Assembly (NCBI GenBank): GCA_038501195.1
Contig: JBBPUQ010000004.1
Location: 5,594,001 to 5,658,000 of the forward strand
Reading direction: 5' to 3'
Origin: Nemania diffusa
Lineage: Eukaryota; Ascomycota; Sordariomycetes; Xylariales; Xylariaceae
DNA length: 64,000 nt
How positions within the stretch are numbered: the first letter of the stretch is position 1; the number at the start of each line of letters is the position of its first letter. The position numbers were made by a program, and so were the translations under genes. The notes beneath the pieces were generated by a model. It had not been told where the DNA came from. It made no database searches and saw only the letters and a program-made list of their open reading frames with translations. This document shows positions 34,100 to 45,368 of the stretch, piece after piece.

Positions 34100-35053
34100 T
34101 AGATAAACACGGCGCTAATATAAGCTAACCGCTGGGATGGTTTAGGGTATATCTAGGTTATCGTGTAAAATCCATTACGGAGATATGTATTTTATGTACC
34201 ATTATTAGAATCGTAAAATGGGATACCAATAATATGTTGATATCAACTCCGTGGGCTAATTCGTCGAGAACGATCTCCAAATACGTAATGCCCGATATCT
34301 TCATCGATACATTATCTAACGTTATTTACCCTACGACGTGCTAGAAGTACATATTGCGCTTCATATCCTAAAATCTAAATCCCGTACTGTACCCTTTTAA
34401 GATGTTCCCTGACTTATACTGTCTTGATTTCACTCCTTAGTTATTTGATATACCCCAAAGTGTAAAGACTCTGCTCTTCGCTCTTCTTCTTATTACATAA
34501 CACAAAAGCTGTGCACGCTGCTACTCGAAGACTTACGCCGGGCTTTCCGCCATCAGCCCCAAAACCAAGGAAGAGATAAAGCTGTCAAACTAAGCGCGAT
34601 CTGCTAATACGATAAAATACCTCGCAACTATTACGAGGATAAGGGCACCGGCGATCAAGTCTGCGAAAGGTCATTGAATTCAAGTCCTCGCCGTTATATA
34701 AAACCTTGCCACCACCCTAAATACTTTACTACGATAACACTAGGATAAGTACTACCATTAGTACAGCAATCAACTTAACCAAAATCAATCTTAGGTCTGT
34801 AGAATCCAAGGTAACGCAGTAGCGTATCGTATATGCGGATATCAAAGTGGAAGAGATCGAAACTCTCCCGTGCAAGGAATCATGGATCGGGACATGTGTG
34901 AAAAAGCGCAATGTGGGCATTTAGGAAGGTTGATAATTTTTTATTCGAAATGTAAACCTCCAGCACTTCACTGCTTACACATTGAACATCACCTAAGTCC
35001 CGCGACCCCGTCTACGATATTTACTCCGATCCTAAATTTTCTTTTTTAAAAAG
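34100..35053. other. AT-leaning spacer between accessory and core DNA
   Basis: No gene seen. A minus-strand open frame at 34729-34920 is hydrophobic but short and featureless. This spacer separates the HET gene from the convergent 3' end of arp3. Confidence 0.5.
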
Positions 35054-37197
35054 TTATGAGCCTCCCGGGCCTCCAAGTAGAGCAAATCTTCGCACGATAC
35101 TGGGTCCGTATTCTTGGTACTACGCGAAGGTTCGTCAGTTCGTTATACCTAATAAGGGAGAGAAAAAGGTGAAAGATACTCACCTCGGCCTTGGTGTGGC
35201 AGTAGGACCTGAACTCGGGCGTCTGGCCTAACAAGCTTCCTCCAAACCACGGCCCATGTCGCTGTCGCTTATGTGAAATGACTTGCACTTCCAGCCCACC
35301 ACTCCTGGCACCGCCACTCCGCACCTCGCTGGCCCGGATGCGCGCATCTACCAGGTGTTTAATGTCTCGCTGTAACCTTCGGCCAAAGTCCTTATATAGC
35401 GTGCTACCTCCGGAAAGCACAATGTTCTTGTAGAGTCCTCGTCGTACATCGATGGGGCTCGACTGAATAACGCCGTCGACGACCACGGGTAGCGGCGTGA
35501 GGAAGTCGGACGAGTAGATTTCGGGGTTGAAGAAGATCTCAGGGGCTAGGAATCTCTCGTAACCTACATCGACGGTGACTTGGCGGCCACCGGGCTGAGA
35601 CACGACGTGCTTGAGAAACCGGCTGCGGTCCCGGTCGAAGCGCGAAAATTCCTTAACGATATCGGGACAGACATAGCAGTGCTCTTCTTTGATCTCCTGG
35701 GCCGTCTTCAAAGAGCTATCGGGCTCGCCTCGGTCGCGAAGTAAGGATTGCACAAAGTAGGTAAGGTCTCGGCCGGCGATGGGGATAGACTTGATAGAGG
35801 AGCCGATGACATAACCCTCGGCAACGGGAATAACGTGGGTGACGCCATCGCCGGAATCAATAACGGTACCGGTCAAGGAGCGGTCAGTGACCTTTGTCGA
35901 GGTCCAGGAGGCGGCGAGGGCGAGGACGGCCTGGACGGCGATGTACAGGCCGGCGCAGTTGAAGGACTCGAAGAAGATCTCGGCGGTATTCTCGCGATTC
36001 TCGGGAGGGTTCAGGGGCTAGGAGACGGAGATTAGCAGCGGGTTTCGTCTATTTGTTCGGCTGCACGGCTATAGATTCTACGGGCCATGGAGCCGTATTC
36101 GGCGTGCGTACAGGTTCGGTCAAGAGAAAGTAATGGTCTTCGGGTTCGACTCGCAGATACTTGAAGATGGAGTTCGACCAGAATCGTTCCATGTGGTCCT
36201 GCGCACACAGCGAGTTAGTTTTGATCCGGTGATAGTAAACAACGGCCCCCAGCAAAACTCACCCAATTCTCGATCTGGCCGTGCCGAATAGGGTAATGGA
36301 GACCGTAACCTGAGAGGGTGCACGTGTCAACTCTTTAGGCCCCTACAAACATACACATACATCTCCACACGTCATGGCGGGCGTAGGCGTAAAGGATCAC
36401 TGGAGCTATACCTGGACCGTTTGAGGCAGCTATGGCCTCGTCGCCGATGAAGAAATCTAAGTCTTCAGTGCCACGCTTCATAGAGAGATGGCCAGAAGGA
36501 CCGGCGCCGCCTGTGAGGAACGAGGGCTTATTCGCAACAGCCGGGCGGCCCGAGCCAGTTCCACCGGCGCCACTGGCAGGACCCTTCGTGGCGATGGCCG
36601 TAGGGAAGACGAACGAGGGAGAATCGTTACCGGCAAAACCTACAGACAGGCGCAAAGGGAGTAGCCAGTTAGTCTCGCTCTCGCTCAAGCCAATAGAATC
36701 GTGAAGGGAAATCGACAGGACATAAAGGGACGGTGCGCCAGCACCAATCGACATCGACTAGAAGGCTACGACAGGAATATAGAGAGGCAGAGGGGGAGAA
36801 GATCCCATCTTACCAAGCTTAGAGAAGCCCGTGCCGCTAGAATGTAGAAGCAATTGTTAGCAGAGAACCTAAACAACTGTGACGACCAACGTGACGAAAG
36901 CGATTATCCCTCCGCCAAGTATTGCTCCCACGTCGGCAGGAACGAGCATGTCGAAGGTGATTATCTTTACGCCGCATAAGACTGCTCCCACACCGACAGG
37001 AGCAAACATGTCGACGATGGGTATCTTTCCGGCAGATGTTACTCCCACATTGGCAGGCATAAAAAAAGATGTTCGACTACATCATTGTACCACACTGCAA
37101 TATAATAGACGCAGAGGCCATAACAAAAAGACACCAAAGAGAGAAGACCGGGGGTGACGTACTTGTCCATGACAACGGCCGGAGTTTGGTTCGCCAT
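35054..37197 (-). CDS. arp3: actin-related protein 3 (Arp2/3 complex)
   Basis: Seven exons, in order from the ATG: 37163-37197, 36814-36836, 36412-36639, 36263-36309, 36112-36198, 35184-36017 and 35054-35119. Together they give 439 aa, the normal Arp3 length. Diagnostic segments are [70 protein letters not shown] and [15 protein letters not shown], with a C-terminus [19 protein letters not shown]. As a subunit of the Arp2/3 complex it nucleates branched actin at endocytic patches and hyphal tips. All introns are GT-AG and the phases close exactly. Intron 1 (36837-37162, 326 nt) is far longer than the others (64-174 nt) and contains a zinc-finger-coding remnant (separate entry). The first two exons are tiny (35 and 23 nt). 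Confidence 0.97.
36870..37056 (-). pseudogene. zinc-finger gene fragment inside arp3 intron 1
   Basis: Read on the minus strand from 37055, one frame is open through the block and encodes consecutive C-x-C-G...K-D-x-H-x-x-H...C fingers. Finger 1 starts [16 protein letters not shown], finger 2 starts [17 protein letters not shown], and a third ([16 protein letters not shown]) has lost Cys and His positions. The same finger type occurs in the gene at 58474-59175. One 31-base block (about 36939-36969) matches 58592-58622 with a single difference. A second block, AAACARCTGTGACGACC, is shared at 36872 and 58413. It lies wholly within the intron and is closed upstream by a TAG, so it is read as a captured fragment and not as an arp3 exon. 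Confidence 0.7.
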
Positions 37198-39441
37198 GGC
37201 GGAGAAGAAGAGGAGGCGGCCGAGTTAGGAGGAGAGAGCAGGCAAGATTCAAGGTAAATCCCTAGTAGATCCGAAACTGAGCCTTATATGTCGAGAGTCG
37301 AGAGGGGGAGTGGAGAGGCGACCAACGACAACGACAACGACGGCGGCGGCGGTGTTGGTGATGGTTGGCTGGTCGGTCGGTCGGTCGTCTCGAGCCTCGT
37401 TCGTGGCTGGCTAAAACAATGACGGTGAGTTAGCTAATAGTGGGGTAGTAAAGAGGGCGAAGCTCTCTCTATGTTTGTGGCAGATACCTTTGTCACGAGG
37501 TAGGTACCTGAGTTAGGTAAGGCTATAGCCTATGCGTATAAAGAGTAGAGAGGCAGCTTAGCTTGTCTGTACTGCGAGCTCCCATTCATGATGACGATGT
37601 GGGAATGATGAGGCCTAAGCCACCTTCCATATCTATGTGGGCGCCTACCTACATGTACTATCTAATAGAAGGTACCTGCTCTGTATGCGACGATCTAGCG
37701 GGTAGATAGAGGGGCAGTGGGGTTCGGTCAGTGTAACTTGGTGCGACGCCAGCTGGCACCGGCTGGTTTACACAGACGGGTACACCACCCACCCATGTAG
37801 GTCCTAGATCTTGATACCTTACCTAACTCATCACTTATGAAATGAATATATTTTGAACAGCAGCTGCTCAGATCTCATCGCGTTTATTCAGTTCTAACTT
37901 GATTGGAATTAATTACTCCTTTATCTCATACTCTAGGCTATCTTCCATATTAAACTACCCATGCCTGATTAGCCCTGAGAAAAAGACAGCTGCATTATAA
38001 AGAGCTGCACGTTTTTCTCAGCTTCTATACTGTTCTTGCCCATATATCTAGGCCTTACATCATCATTAATTCGTCACTCCCTACGCGTCTTAGGATTCAA
38101 TTAGATTCTCCGTATTTTGGACTTCAAGGTATGTGACATACCTACGAGGAGGGTGGTCATGGGTGTAGCTATGCTATCGAGAGCCGACTATTTCTTCTCT
38201 GTAGGTCCAGATTATTAGATCGCCACTCTTGACCAGCTCAACTATCTAACCCATCTAGATATTTCATAATGTATAATGGTGCTATAAACACTCTATCATG
38301 ACATACCAACCTCGCGCAGTACCTATGATATCGACTACCTAGGTCCTTACTGCAATGAGCGATAGGTTCTTTCTTGAGTATCGTGTTCACCATTCTAGGT
38401 GAATTAATGCATCTACGTAGGTACAAACATATTCTTACTCGTTCATCAAATCAACCCCAGTGCATTACCACGACCCATCTTCACACACTCAATTTGCCTA
38501 CACATAATACACCTACCACCATCATACAGGAGGCTCAAGTCCCTTCAATTTCTATATCAGCCTTCCCTACTTGCCCCTCTCGTTTCGTTTCTTTCTTTCT
38601 TTTTTTCTTAAAAAAAAAAAAGATTAGATCCCTTATAGAAGCTAGAATGCACTGATCTTCACTATCCTCACTTGCGCACACCGCACAGTTTACACAGCAT
38701 ATCTACAATACTTACCACACGAACAAGCAAGCTCATCGTACTTTCCGTCAGTATTCGCAAGCTCCTATAGTTAAGGCAGCGTCACTTAAGGAGTAGGGAC
38801 CTATTTTCATAATTCCTACTTCCAAGTATTCTACTTGCCCAAGTCCCACCTCCTTCTTCACCTCCTTCTCCCTACCTAGGAAAAGGAGATGATCGCAGCC
38901 GTCTTCTTCGATAGCTTGGGCTGCAACTTCTACCATTTTCTGGGAATTTGCTCATATATAAGTAGCCAGGTCACGTCACATTCTACACTCCATACCTCGG
39001 AGCTGTGGGTTCGACTTTCATTATAGTCAACCTGAACCTTGTGCTTTTATCCGAGTCCTATCTTACTTGTTCCTCGGCCCTCAAACCTCGTATCTCTTAT
39101 TCTACCCTTCGTTCTCAGTGCCCCAAGAGGGTATATCTATCAATCATACCCTCGGCCATATTGGCTCGTATTATTTTCCTTCAAACTCTACTCAATACGC
39201 GCTAGACGATATTCATTCTTTCGTGCCCTGTCTACCTCAGGAGCTTATATTGCAGTTTTCACGGTGTGTGCTGTTCGTGCCCTTCTAGTCTCACGTTGTC
39301 AGCGAACCCTTCCGTCACTTGACTCTGAGCTCTTTAGACGCTCGGAACTAATATGCTGACAGGCTTCTAGGAAGGAACACCAAACTTGGTCATTCGACCA
39401 TTTCCCTAGCACATTTTGGTGCAAGGTGATACCAACTAAAG
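37198..39441. promoter_or_regulatory. divergent promoter region with simple repeats
   Basis: 2.2 kb between arp3 (minus) and the taspase-like gene (plus). On the arp3 side there are simple repeats: CAACGACAACGACAACGACGG and GGTCGGTCGGTCGGTCG at 37323-37386. TACCTAGGTA-type motifs occur near 37500, 38335 and 38873, with a poly-T/poly-A junction near 38600. On the right the DNA is CT-rich and resembles an mRNA leader. Open frames at 38374-39359 follow this composition and are not genes. Confidence 0.45.
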
Positions 39442-41394
39442 ATGTCGGACCAAGCATGGCAACAAATCCCAGCTAGTGGCCATGACCAGCCCTTAGAGAC
39501 GTCGCGCCACCATCCACCTCCTTTACGAACATATTTCCACCAAGTTCGCTCGCTTCTCGGAAAGAGGGATCACGAGAAGGACGAGACCTCAACTTCTACG
39601 AGCGCATCGGTTACCGCTGGACCCCAGCAACTCACAGACCCCAACACTGGCTCTACTCATAATATGGATGCTATAATGAGTTCTGCACAGCAGACCAAAC
39701 AAGGAAGAAGCGGCATTTTCTCAGTAGATGGCGCCGCAGACAAAGTCAATAGGCGATGGGGAAAGCCTGTTGCCGCCATCTTTATACACGCTGGAGCCGG
39801 CTATCACAGTGCTGCCAATGAGGAACATCATCTCAGAGCCTGTAGCGAGTAAGCCGGCCGCGCCGTCTCCTATAAAAGTTGTGACGACAGAAAACTGACT
39901 TGATGCTCGCTAGGGCTGCTCGTGTGAGCATGAAAGCACTCAAAGGAGGGCATTCGGCTATCGAGGCTGTCGAGGCTGCTATCAAAGTCCTTGAGAACAA
40001 GGAAATCACAAATGCCGGCTACGGCAGCAATCTGGCCATTGATGGCACGGTCGAGTGTGATGCCACTGTGGTAGATCATTTTGGCCGCAGCGGAGCCTGT
40101 GGTGCGGTGCCGAGTAAGCCCCTTCATCCCTCGACATCAAAACCAACTAACACAACAACAACCTCCAGACGTCAAGAATCCCATCTCCCTAGCACGCACC
40201 ATCCTCGAAATCAGCAACAAGCCCTTATCGCTCCGTCGCGTACCTCCTAACCTTCTCGTCGGCGAGGGAGCCCGAGATTTCGCTAAGGACGCCGGCGTGG
40301 AGCTCGTGAGCAACGACGACCTCATATCCAAGAACTCTCGTGATCGCTTCCTCCGCTGGCGCGACGACCTGAGGAGGGCAGAGGGCCGCGATCTTCCAAG
40401 GACTCCATCCGGCCGCGGCGCAACCCCTCCGCACATCGACCAAGATCCCCGCAAAGAGCACACAAACGCCATCCTCACGGGAACGTGGAACGAGGGCCAG
40501 CCCGACTCACCAGCCGGCGGTTCGCCAGGGATCAGTCCCCAGCCGACGATCGGGACCCCGCAGCCGTCACCCAAGCTCATGTCAGACCGCAGCCCGCTCA
40601 GCTTCCTGGGGTCGCCCTTATCCCACAAGCGGCAGCGCTTCTTGCCCGCCCACAGCGACGACTACACTGACGACTACACGGGGGATTCCAGTTCCACGCC
40701 AGATCCCAGCGGGAGCAAAGGGCCTCGGTCTGGCCCTAGCTCATCGTACATCCCACCCCACGACGGTGCCGGCGACGAGCGAGATGACGAGGACCAGATC
40801 ACAGACACGGTCGGCGCGATCGCGATCGACCAGAACGGGCGGATGGCCGCAGGCTCGTCATCAGGCGGCATCGGTATGAAGCACCGGGGACGCATCGGTC
40901 CCGCGGCCCTCGTGGGCGTCGGTACGGCGGTACTACCCGCCGACGCGGACGGCGTGAGCGTAGCAGCCGTAACAAGCGGCACGGGCGAGCACATGGCGAC
41001 GACGATGGCGTCACAGCGGTGTGCGGAGCGTATCTACCTTGGCCGCCCCAACATCGGCCCGCGCTGGCCCGGCAGCGTTAGGCGAGACATACCACGCCCA
41101 GACGAAGAGGGCGAGGACGACGAGGAAGAAGATGAGGACGCAGCCCTGGCCTCCTTCGTAGAGCACGACTTCCTCGGCCACCCCGGCGTGCGGGAGTCGA
41201 CGTCTCCCGGTGCCATCGGCGCCATGGTGGTCAAGAAGGCTCCCGGGGGTTACTACCTGTACTTCGCGCACAACACTGAGTCATTTGCGCTCGCGTCCAT
41301 GGGGTCCAACGATGCGAGCCCGGCTTGCGTCATGTCGCGGATCCACGAGGGAGGGAGCAGCGTGGCGCAGGGGGCGCGGAAGATCCGGATTTGA
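39442..41394 (+). CDS. taspase/asparaginase-2 family Ntn-hydrolase
   Basis: Three exons: 39442-39848, 39914-40113 and 40169-41394 (introns 65 and 55 nt, both GTAAGC donors), giving 610 aa. After a disordered N-terminus of about 110 residues comes the family start AAIFIHAGAGYHS, then AAIKVLENKEITNAGYGSNL. The autocatalytic site is TDTVGAIAIDQNGRMAAGSS, with the nucleophile Thr near residue 415. GRIGPAALVGVGT and SGTGEHM complete the fold. The self-cleaving precursor is typical of taspase-1 and isoaspartyl peptidase/asparaginases. The WGK/HAGAGYHS pattern and the long extra loop favour a taspase-like protein. Between the alpha and beta parts there is a disordered Ser/Pro/Asp insert of about 170 residues. 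An acidic run (EDDEEEDED) lies near the C-terminus. It is convergent with tfb4. Confidence 0.9.
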
Positions 41395-42448
41395 TCACAA
41401 GAGCCTAATGGAAGATGTCTGCGATCGTCCTTATTGCTGGGTTCGCTTCTTAGGACATTGGATTATTGCATCCCTCACCCCATTAGGTTTCTTCCCTTTC
41501 ATATCCTATCCTATTCGTGTCTGCTACATCCTGGAAAGATACGAGATATGAACTTCTCGTTCATAATTTTCGCCTCTGCATTTAGGCGAATAGACGGAGA
41601 AAATCAAGGTTTCCTTAATACACCACGAGTGGACACCATACCTCTCAGAGCAGACACGATATGGCGGCGGCGTTTCGATATCCTCCCTACCTAGACTAGA
41701 CATAGACTGGCCTTCCTCATCTTTATCCTCTTTTTATACCCTCTGTTCTCTCCATTCGCTCGACTTTCCCCTGTTTATCACACTTTGCTGTCCATCTAGG
41801 CGCAAAATTATACGCGGTGGTTTCCTTGAGCAAAATAGACTGCATAGCCGACTTGCGCAACATTTTTCACAGCCGTATCGGATATGATATCTGACACCTC
41901 CACCCCCTACTTGCTAGTCCTACCGATTCCGATTTACATTTTTATATCCACGCTTATTCCTAGATAGTCCTAGCTCTGATGGGTTCGGTATGGTTCGGTT
42001 CATGGAGCATTTGCATAGCTAGTCGCGTCAGGTGGCTAACAACAGGGAGGAAGACACAAAGTGGCAATGATCGGGGGGTTATACAGGACAAGACAATACA
42101 GGTAGACAGGAGCATAATGAGCATGATTCATTTCCTATATCCCTACAATGAGTTCCAAATTAATATTGAAGTGCAATCACTAGTTCTGCGAGATATCGTC
42201 AAGTTTGTCTGTTTCTCCGTAGGATTCGATTAGGTTGAGTGTGAGTTGGTAGACGAATGACTAGACTATAATATGATTTCGTATCGGCGAAGCTACACCA
42301 GATACGCAGCAGAGGATAGACAATTACCTCCACCGTGCCATGTAAGATAGATGCAGAAAGCCACAGACCAAGACTCCAACCAACCATTACTCCCAACAAT
42401 GCCCACACCGACACATCAGGCCCATCCATCCCCTCATCTCCCGCCTCA
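41395..42448. other. convergent 3' spacer
   Basis: Spacer between the 3' ends of the taspase-like gene and tfb4. I see no gene. A stretch with two GGTTCGGT motifs near 41983-42000 does not fold into a tRNA. Confidence 0.5.
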
Positions 42449-43555
42449 TCACACCGGGGCCGGGGTGCCAGCAGCGCTACCGGTCTCCTCCCTCCCGGGC
42501 ACACCATTAACGCGCTTCCTCTTCTTCTTCCTGCGGGGCACGACGGCGGGCTTGGCGCCGTAGTTGCCCAGGGCGAGCTTGGTGCCGCAGGTCTGGCACT
42601 CGGCGTTGGCGGGGACGTCGCAGAAGATGCTGAGGCAGATGCTGCAGACGAAGGCGGCGTCGACGACGTCGCGGTGGCAGAAGCAGGCGGCGCGGAAGTC
42701 GACGGCGTGCTGGGCGGGGACGACGAGGGCGGCGCGGGCCTCGACGTCGCCGAGGAAGCCGAGCATGAGGTAGGAGAGCAGGCCGCGGGGGTTGGCGGCG
42801 GCGGAGAGGAAGACGCCGCCGGTGATGAAGGCGGCCTGCTGCAGGAAGGTGGGGGCGTCGTAGAGGGCGAGGGTGTCGACGGGCACGCGGGCGTGCGAGG
42901 CGGCGAAGACGGCGTTCATGGTCGGGATGTACTGCGCGGGCGAGGACTGCGAGACGGAGACGACGAGGATGCGCGCGTGGATGCTGGGGGCCGCGGGCGC
43001 GGCCGAGGGCGCGGTCGCCGGGTTCGCGGCGTCGGCGGAGGACGCCTTGGGCGGCTCGAAGACGAGGGAGACCTTGTGGATGTAGGCGAGGGCCATGCTC
43101 AGGGCGCCCGAGACGAGGGTGGTGGGGGACTGCGCGAGGTCGGAGGGCGTCGTGGCGTCGATGAGGGCGCGCAGCGAGGCGAGGACGGACGACTCGATCA
43201 TGGAGAAGTGCGGGTACTTGTTGGCCGAGGTGCCGAGCTGGGGCGGCTGGGGCGGCTGCTGTTCTCGTGGGCGGCGGCCCGAGAGGGAGAGGGCATCTGG
43301 GTTGGGCGAGGGAGGGAACAGCCAGACGGCGCGGTTGGTGTGGGCGGCGAGCACGGCGACGTAGTTGTTGTTGCCGTGGGCGAGGTGGGCGTTGACGAAG
43401 ACGAGGATGTTCGCGATGGCCTTGGAGATGGGCAGCAGGTCGTGGATGGCGGCCCAGGCGCGAGGGTTCGTGTCGATGACCACCGTCAGCAGCGACGGCG
43501 TCTGCACCGTGAACCCGCTCTCGTCATAGTGCTCCGAGCCATCGATGGTATTCAT
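42449..43555 (-). CDS. tfb4: TFIIH core subunit Tfb4 (p34/GTF2H3)
   Basis: Single-exon protein of 368 aa. Tfb4 is part of the TFIIH core used in transcription initiation and nucleotide excision repair, where it pairs with Ssl1/p44. The N-terminal vWA-like domain starts LLTVVIDTNPRAW and includes ILVFVNAHLAHGNNNYVAVLA and ARILVVSVSQSSPAQYIPTMN, the family signature. YDAPTFLQQAAFITGG and GLLSYLM are also conserved. A C-terminal zinc module has Cys pairs CFC, CSIC and CQTC. The tail is basic (PRRKKKRKR), a likely nuclear signal. The insert at about residues 170-195 is Ala/Pro-rich. GC-rich codons make the antisense strand falsely open along the whole gene. Confidence 0.95.
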   Translation of the reverse strand: MNTIDGSEHYDESGFTVQTPSLLTVVIDTNPRAWAAIHDLLPISKAIANILVFVNAHLAHGNNNYVAVLAAHTNRAVWLFPPSPNPDALSLSGRRPREQQPPQPPQLGTSANKYPHFSMIESSVLASLRALIDATTPSDLAQSPTTLVSGALSMALAYIHKVSLVFEPPKASSADAANPATAPSAAPAAPSIHARILVVSVSQSSPAQYIPTMNAVFAASHARVPVDTLALYDAPTFLQQAAFITGGVFLSAAANPRGLLSYLMLGFLGDVEARAALVVPAQHAVDFRAACFCHRDVVDAAFVCSICLSIFCDVPANAECQTCGTKLALGNYGAKPAVVPRRKKKRKRVNGVPGREETGSAAGTPAPV

Positions 43556-45368
43556 CTTGCCTTCCTTGCCCTCCGATCAGATCACCTCACCATCTCATGT
43601 CATCCACACACACACGGTATGTAGAAGAGTAAGGTAGGTACCTAAGGTATCTATCTACCCTCTCAGACAGCGTAGAACCTTGCAAGACAGGGCTGCATTC
43701 CTCGTAGGTTTTGATTGCACGGACTTGTCGAGGTTAATTGGTGCGGATCGAAATAGTACCATACATATATGCAGGCAATTATATCTCCAGACGGTTGAAT
43801 GAATGTGAACACTTTGAGTCTGTCACATGCGTCCTTTTTGAGGTAGTGATTTCTATGTTGTAGGTATGTTGGTTTGTTTGTAGGGAGGTACTTGAGGCTG
43901 GGTGGTCTAGGTGATTAGGTACGCAAAGAAAAATGCTTAGGACTAAGCACGCGCATTATTAGCATCAAAGTCCGCTATATCTGGATGTACCTATGTATAG
44001 CGTCGGCACATGTCTAGCAGGGATATAAATGCTCAAGTCGACGTCATAGGGCACATTAAGTGGCTGCTATCTAAGTTAGCCGCCTACTATCCCAGGCTAG
44101 GTAGCTCTAGCTAAGCCCCTAGCCACTAGGGTGGTAAAAGGATTGCTGTAAATAAAGTATCGAGGATAAATCTATAATATGGTTCATACTTCTTTGATCT
44201 CCTCGACTGAGATCATAGATAAGTTATATCAAGTTTTCAGACTACAGGAAAATTGATATGGGTAGGTACTCAATCATCCTGGATTTGATTAGCCGCAGGA
44301 ATTTAACTACAGCATCTCTAGCTGCTTAGCTTAGGTACTTACATACATGTATATACCTAGGTACTTAGGTACCCATAGCTATAGCGGGGTAACCGTTGTA
44401 CAGACGTTTGACCCGTGCTACCTCCACTGAGTACCTACTTACAGACATGTCTACACATAGCTCTCCACTCGAGCAACCTACATCATCGTCTATCTAGAGA
44501 GTCTCTGTTTGACGACATAAAATACTCCTCGTGGGAATTTGAAAAAGGCAGTCTTTGTTGAGTACCACTCCCTCACCCCTATCTCATTTGATCAGCACTA
44601 TCTAGGTTTGGTAGCTTCGAACGTAATACTTATTTCCGGTGCGTCCTCTTTCCTTTCTTCGCAGTTATTCTCCGGTTGGTTCAAAGCTGCATCCCAACAT
44701 CTCAACATCAGCTCGAAGCCTCATCTATCGCTCCTTCGTACCTCATTCCTTATACATATGGATATACAACCATACCTACCTAGTACACTTACATATACTG
44801 CTATCACTTCCCTTTCCCCTCGCCTGTCTGTCGGTCTGTCTACCCGCTTGCCTGCCTACCAATTGATATACCTGGTCGAGCTCTCTCGGCAAGCATTTTC
44901 CCTTTTTGCGCTTTGTTCTTTGCTTATTTTGGCTCGTGACCATATTTCTCCTCAGTATTTTCAAGGTTCTCCCCATGTACACAACAAACCCTCATATTCG
45001 TCCACATGCTTGCGTAATGAGCTCTCGGTCTCTCGCTATATTTTTGCTTTAGTCACCATTTTAAGCTCGTAGCCTAGTTTCTTGGTATCGGTGTTTTGCC
45101 TAAGGCACTCTCAGATCGCCCGAACTCTCAAAGCCTATAAAAAGTCATCATCCCCTCCCTTCCTTTTACCTTAACTGCCACCTCCTCTGTTTCTTGCGAC
45201 ATAAGCATAAGTCCCTCTACCATCCAAACATCTCTCTAACAACTTGATCATCCCCGTCACCAGACTTTCCTACTTAGACAGACAAGACAGGGAATAAAAA
45301 AAACACACTCAAATACACCACCCCTTTCATTGACCACCACTCACGAATCCCGTATCATCTAGAGCACC
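43556..45368. promoter_or_regulatory. divergent promoter region and CT-rich UCS leader
   Basis: 1.8 kb between tfb4 (minus) and the UCS gene (plus), with several TAGGTACCTA/TACCTAGGTA motifs (43633, 44355-44370). The right third is CT-rich. A TATA-like TATAAAAAG lies at 45136, about 230 bp before the UCS ATG. A long open frame at 44539-45072 is compositionally CT-driven and lacks homology features. Confidence 0.45.
45136..45144 (+). promoter_or_regulatory. TATA-like box of the UCS gene
   Basis: TATAAAAAG is followed by a CT-rich stretch (TCATCATCCCCTCCCTTCC), a layout common at ascomycete promoters. It lies 225-233 bp upstream of the ATG at 45369. This is by motif and position only. Confidence 0.35.

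Noticed and set aside
6700..35000. A complete Starship or biosynthetic gene cluster
   Set aside because: No DUF3435 captain, no PKS/NRPS/terpene backbone enzyme and no RiPP precursor were found.
36869..37060. 63-aa hydrophobic open frame within arp3 intron 1
   Set aside because: A shadow of the zinc-finger-coding frame two bases away; the hydrophobic repeats arise from the finger periodicity.
36837..37162. Reading the zinc-finger block as an arp3 exon or an introner-like element
   Set aside because: A TAG closes its frame upstream and arp3 needs the exon 1 to exon 2 join to form [10 protein letters not shown]. Only one copy is in an intron here, so introner status is unsupported.
42335..43624. 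429-aa open frame antisense to tfb4
   Set aside because: Low-complexity Gly/Val/Asp/Arg protein produced by the GC-rich codons of tfb4 on the opposite strand.
44539..45072. 177-aa open frame upstream of the UCS gene
   Set aside because: CT-rich leader composition, non-ATG start and no domain.
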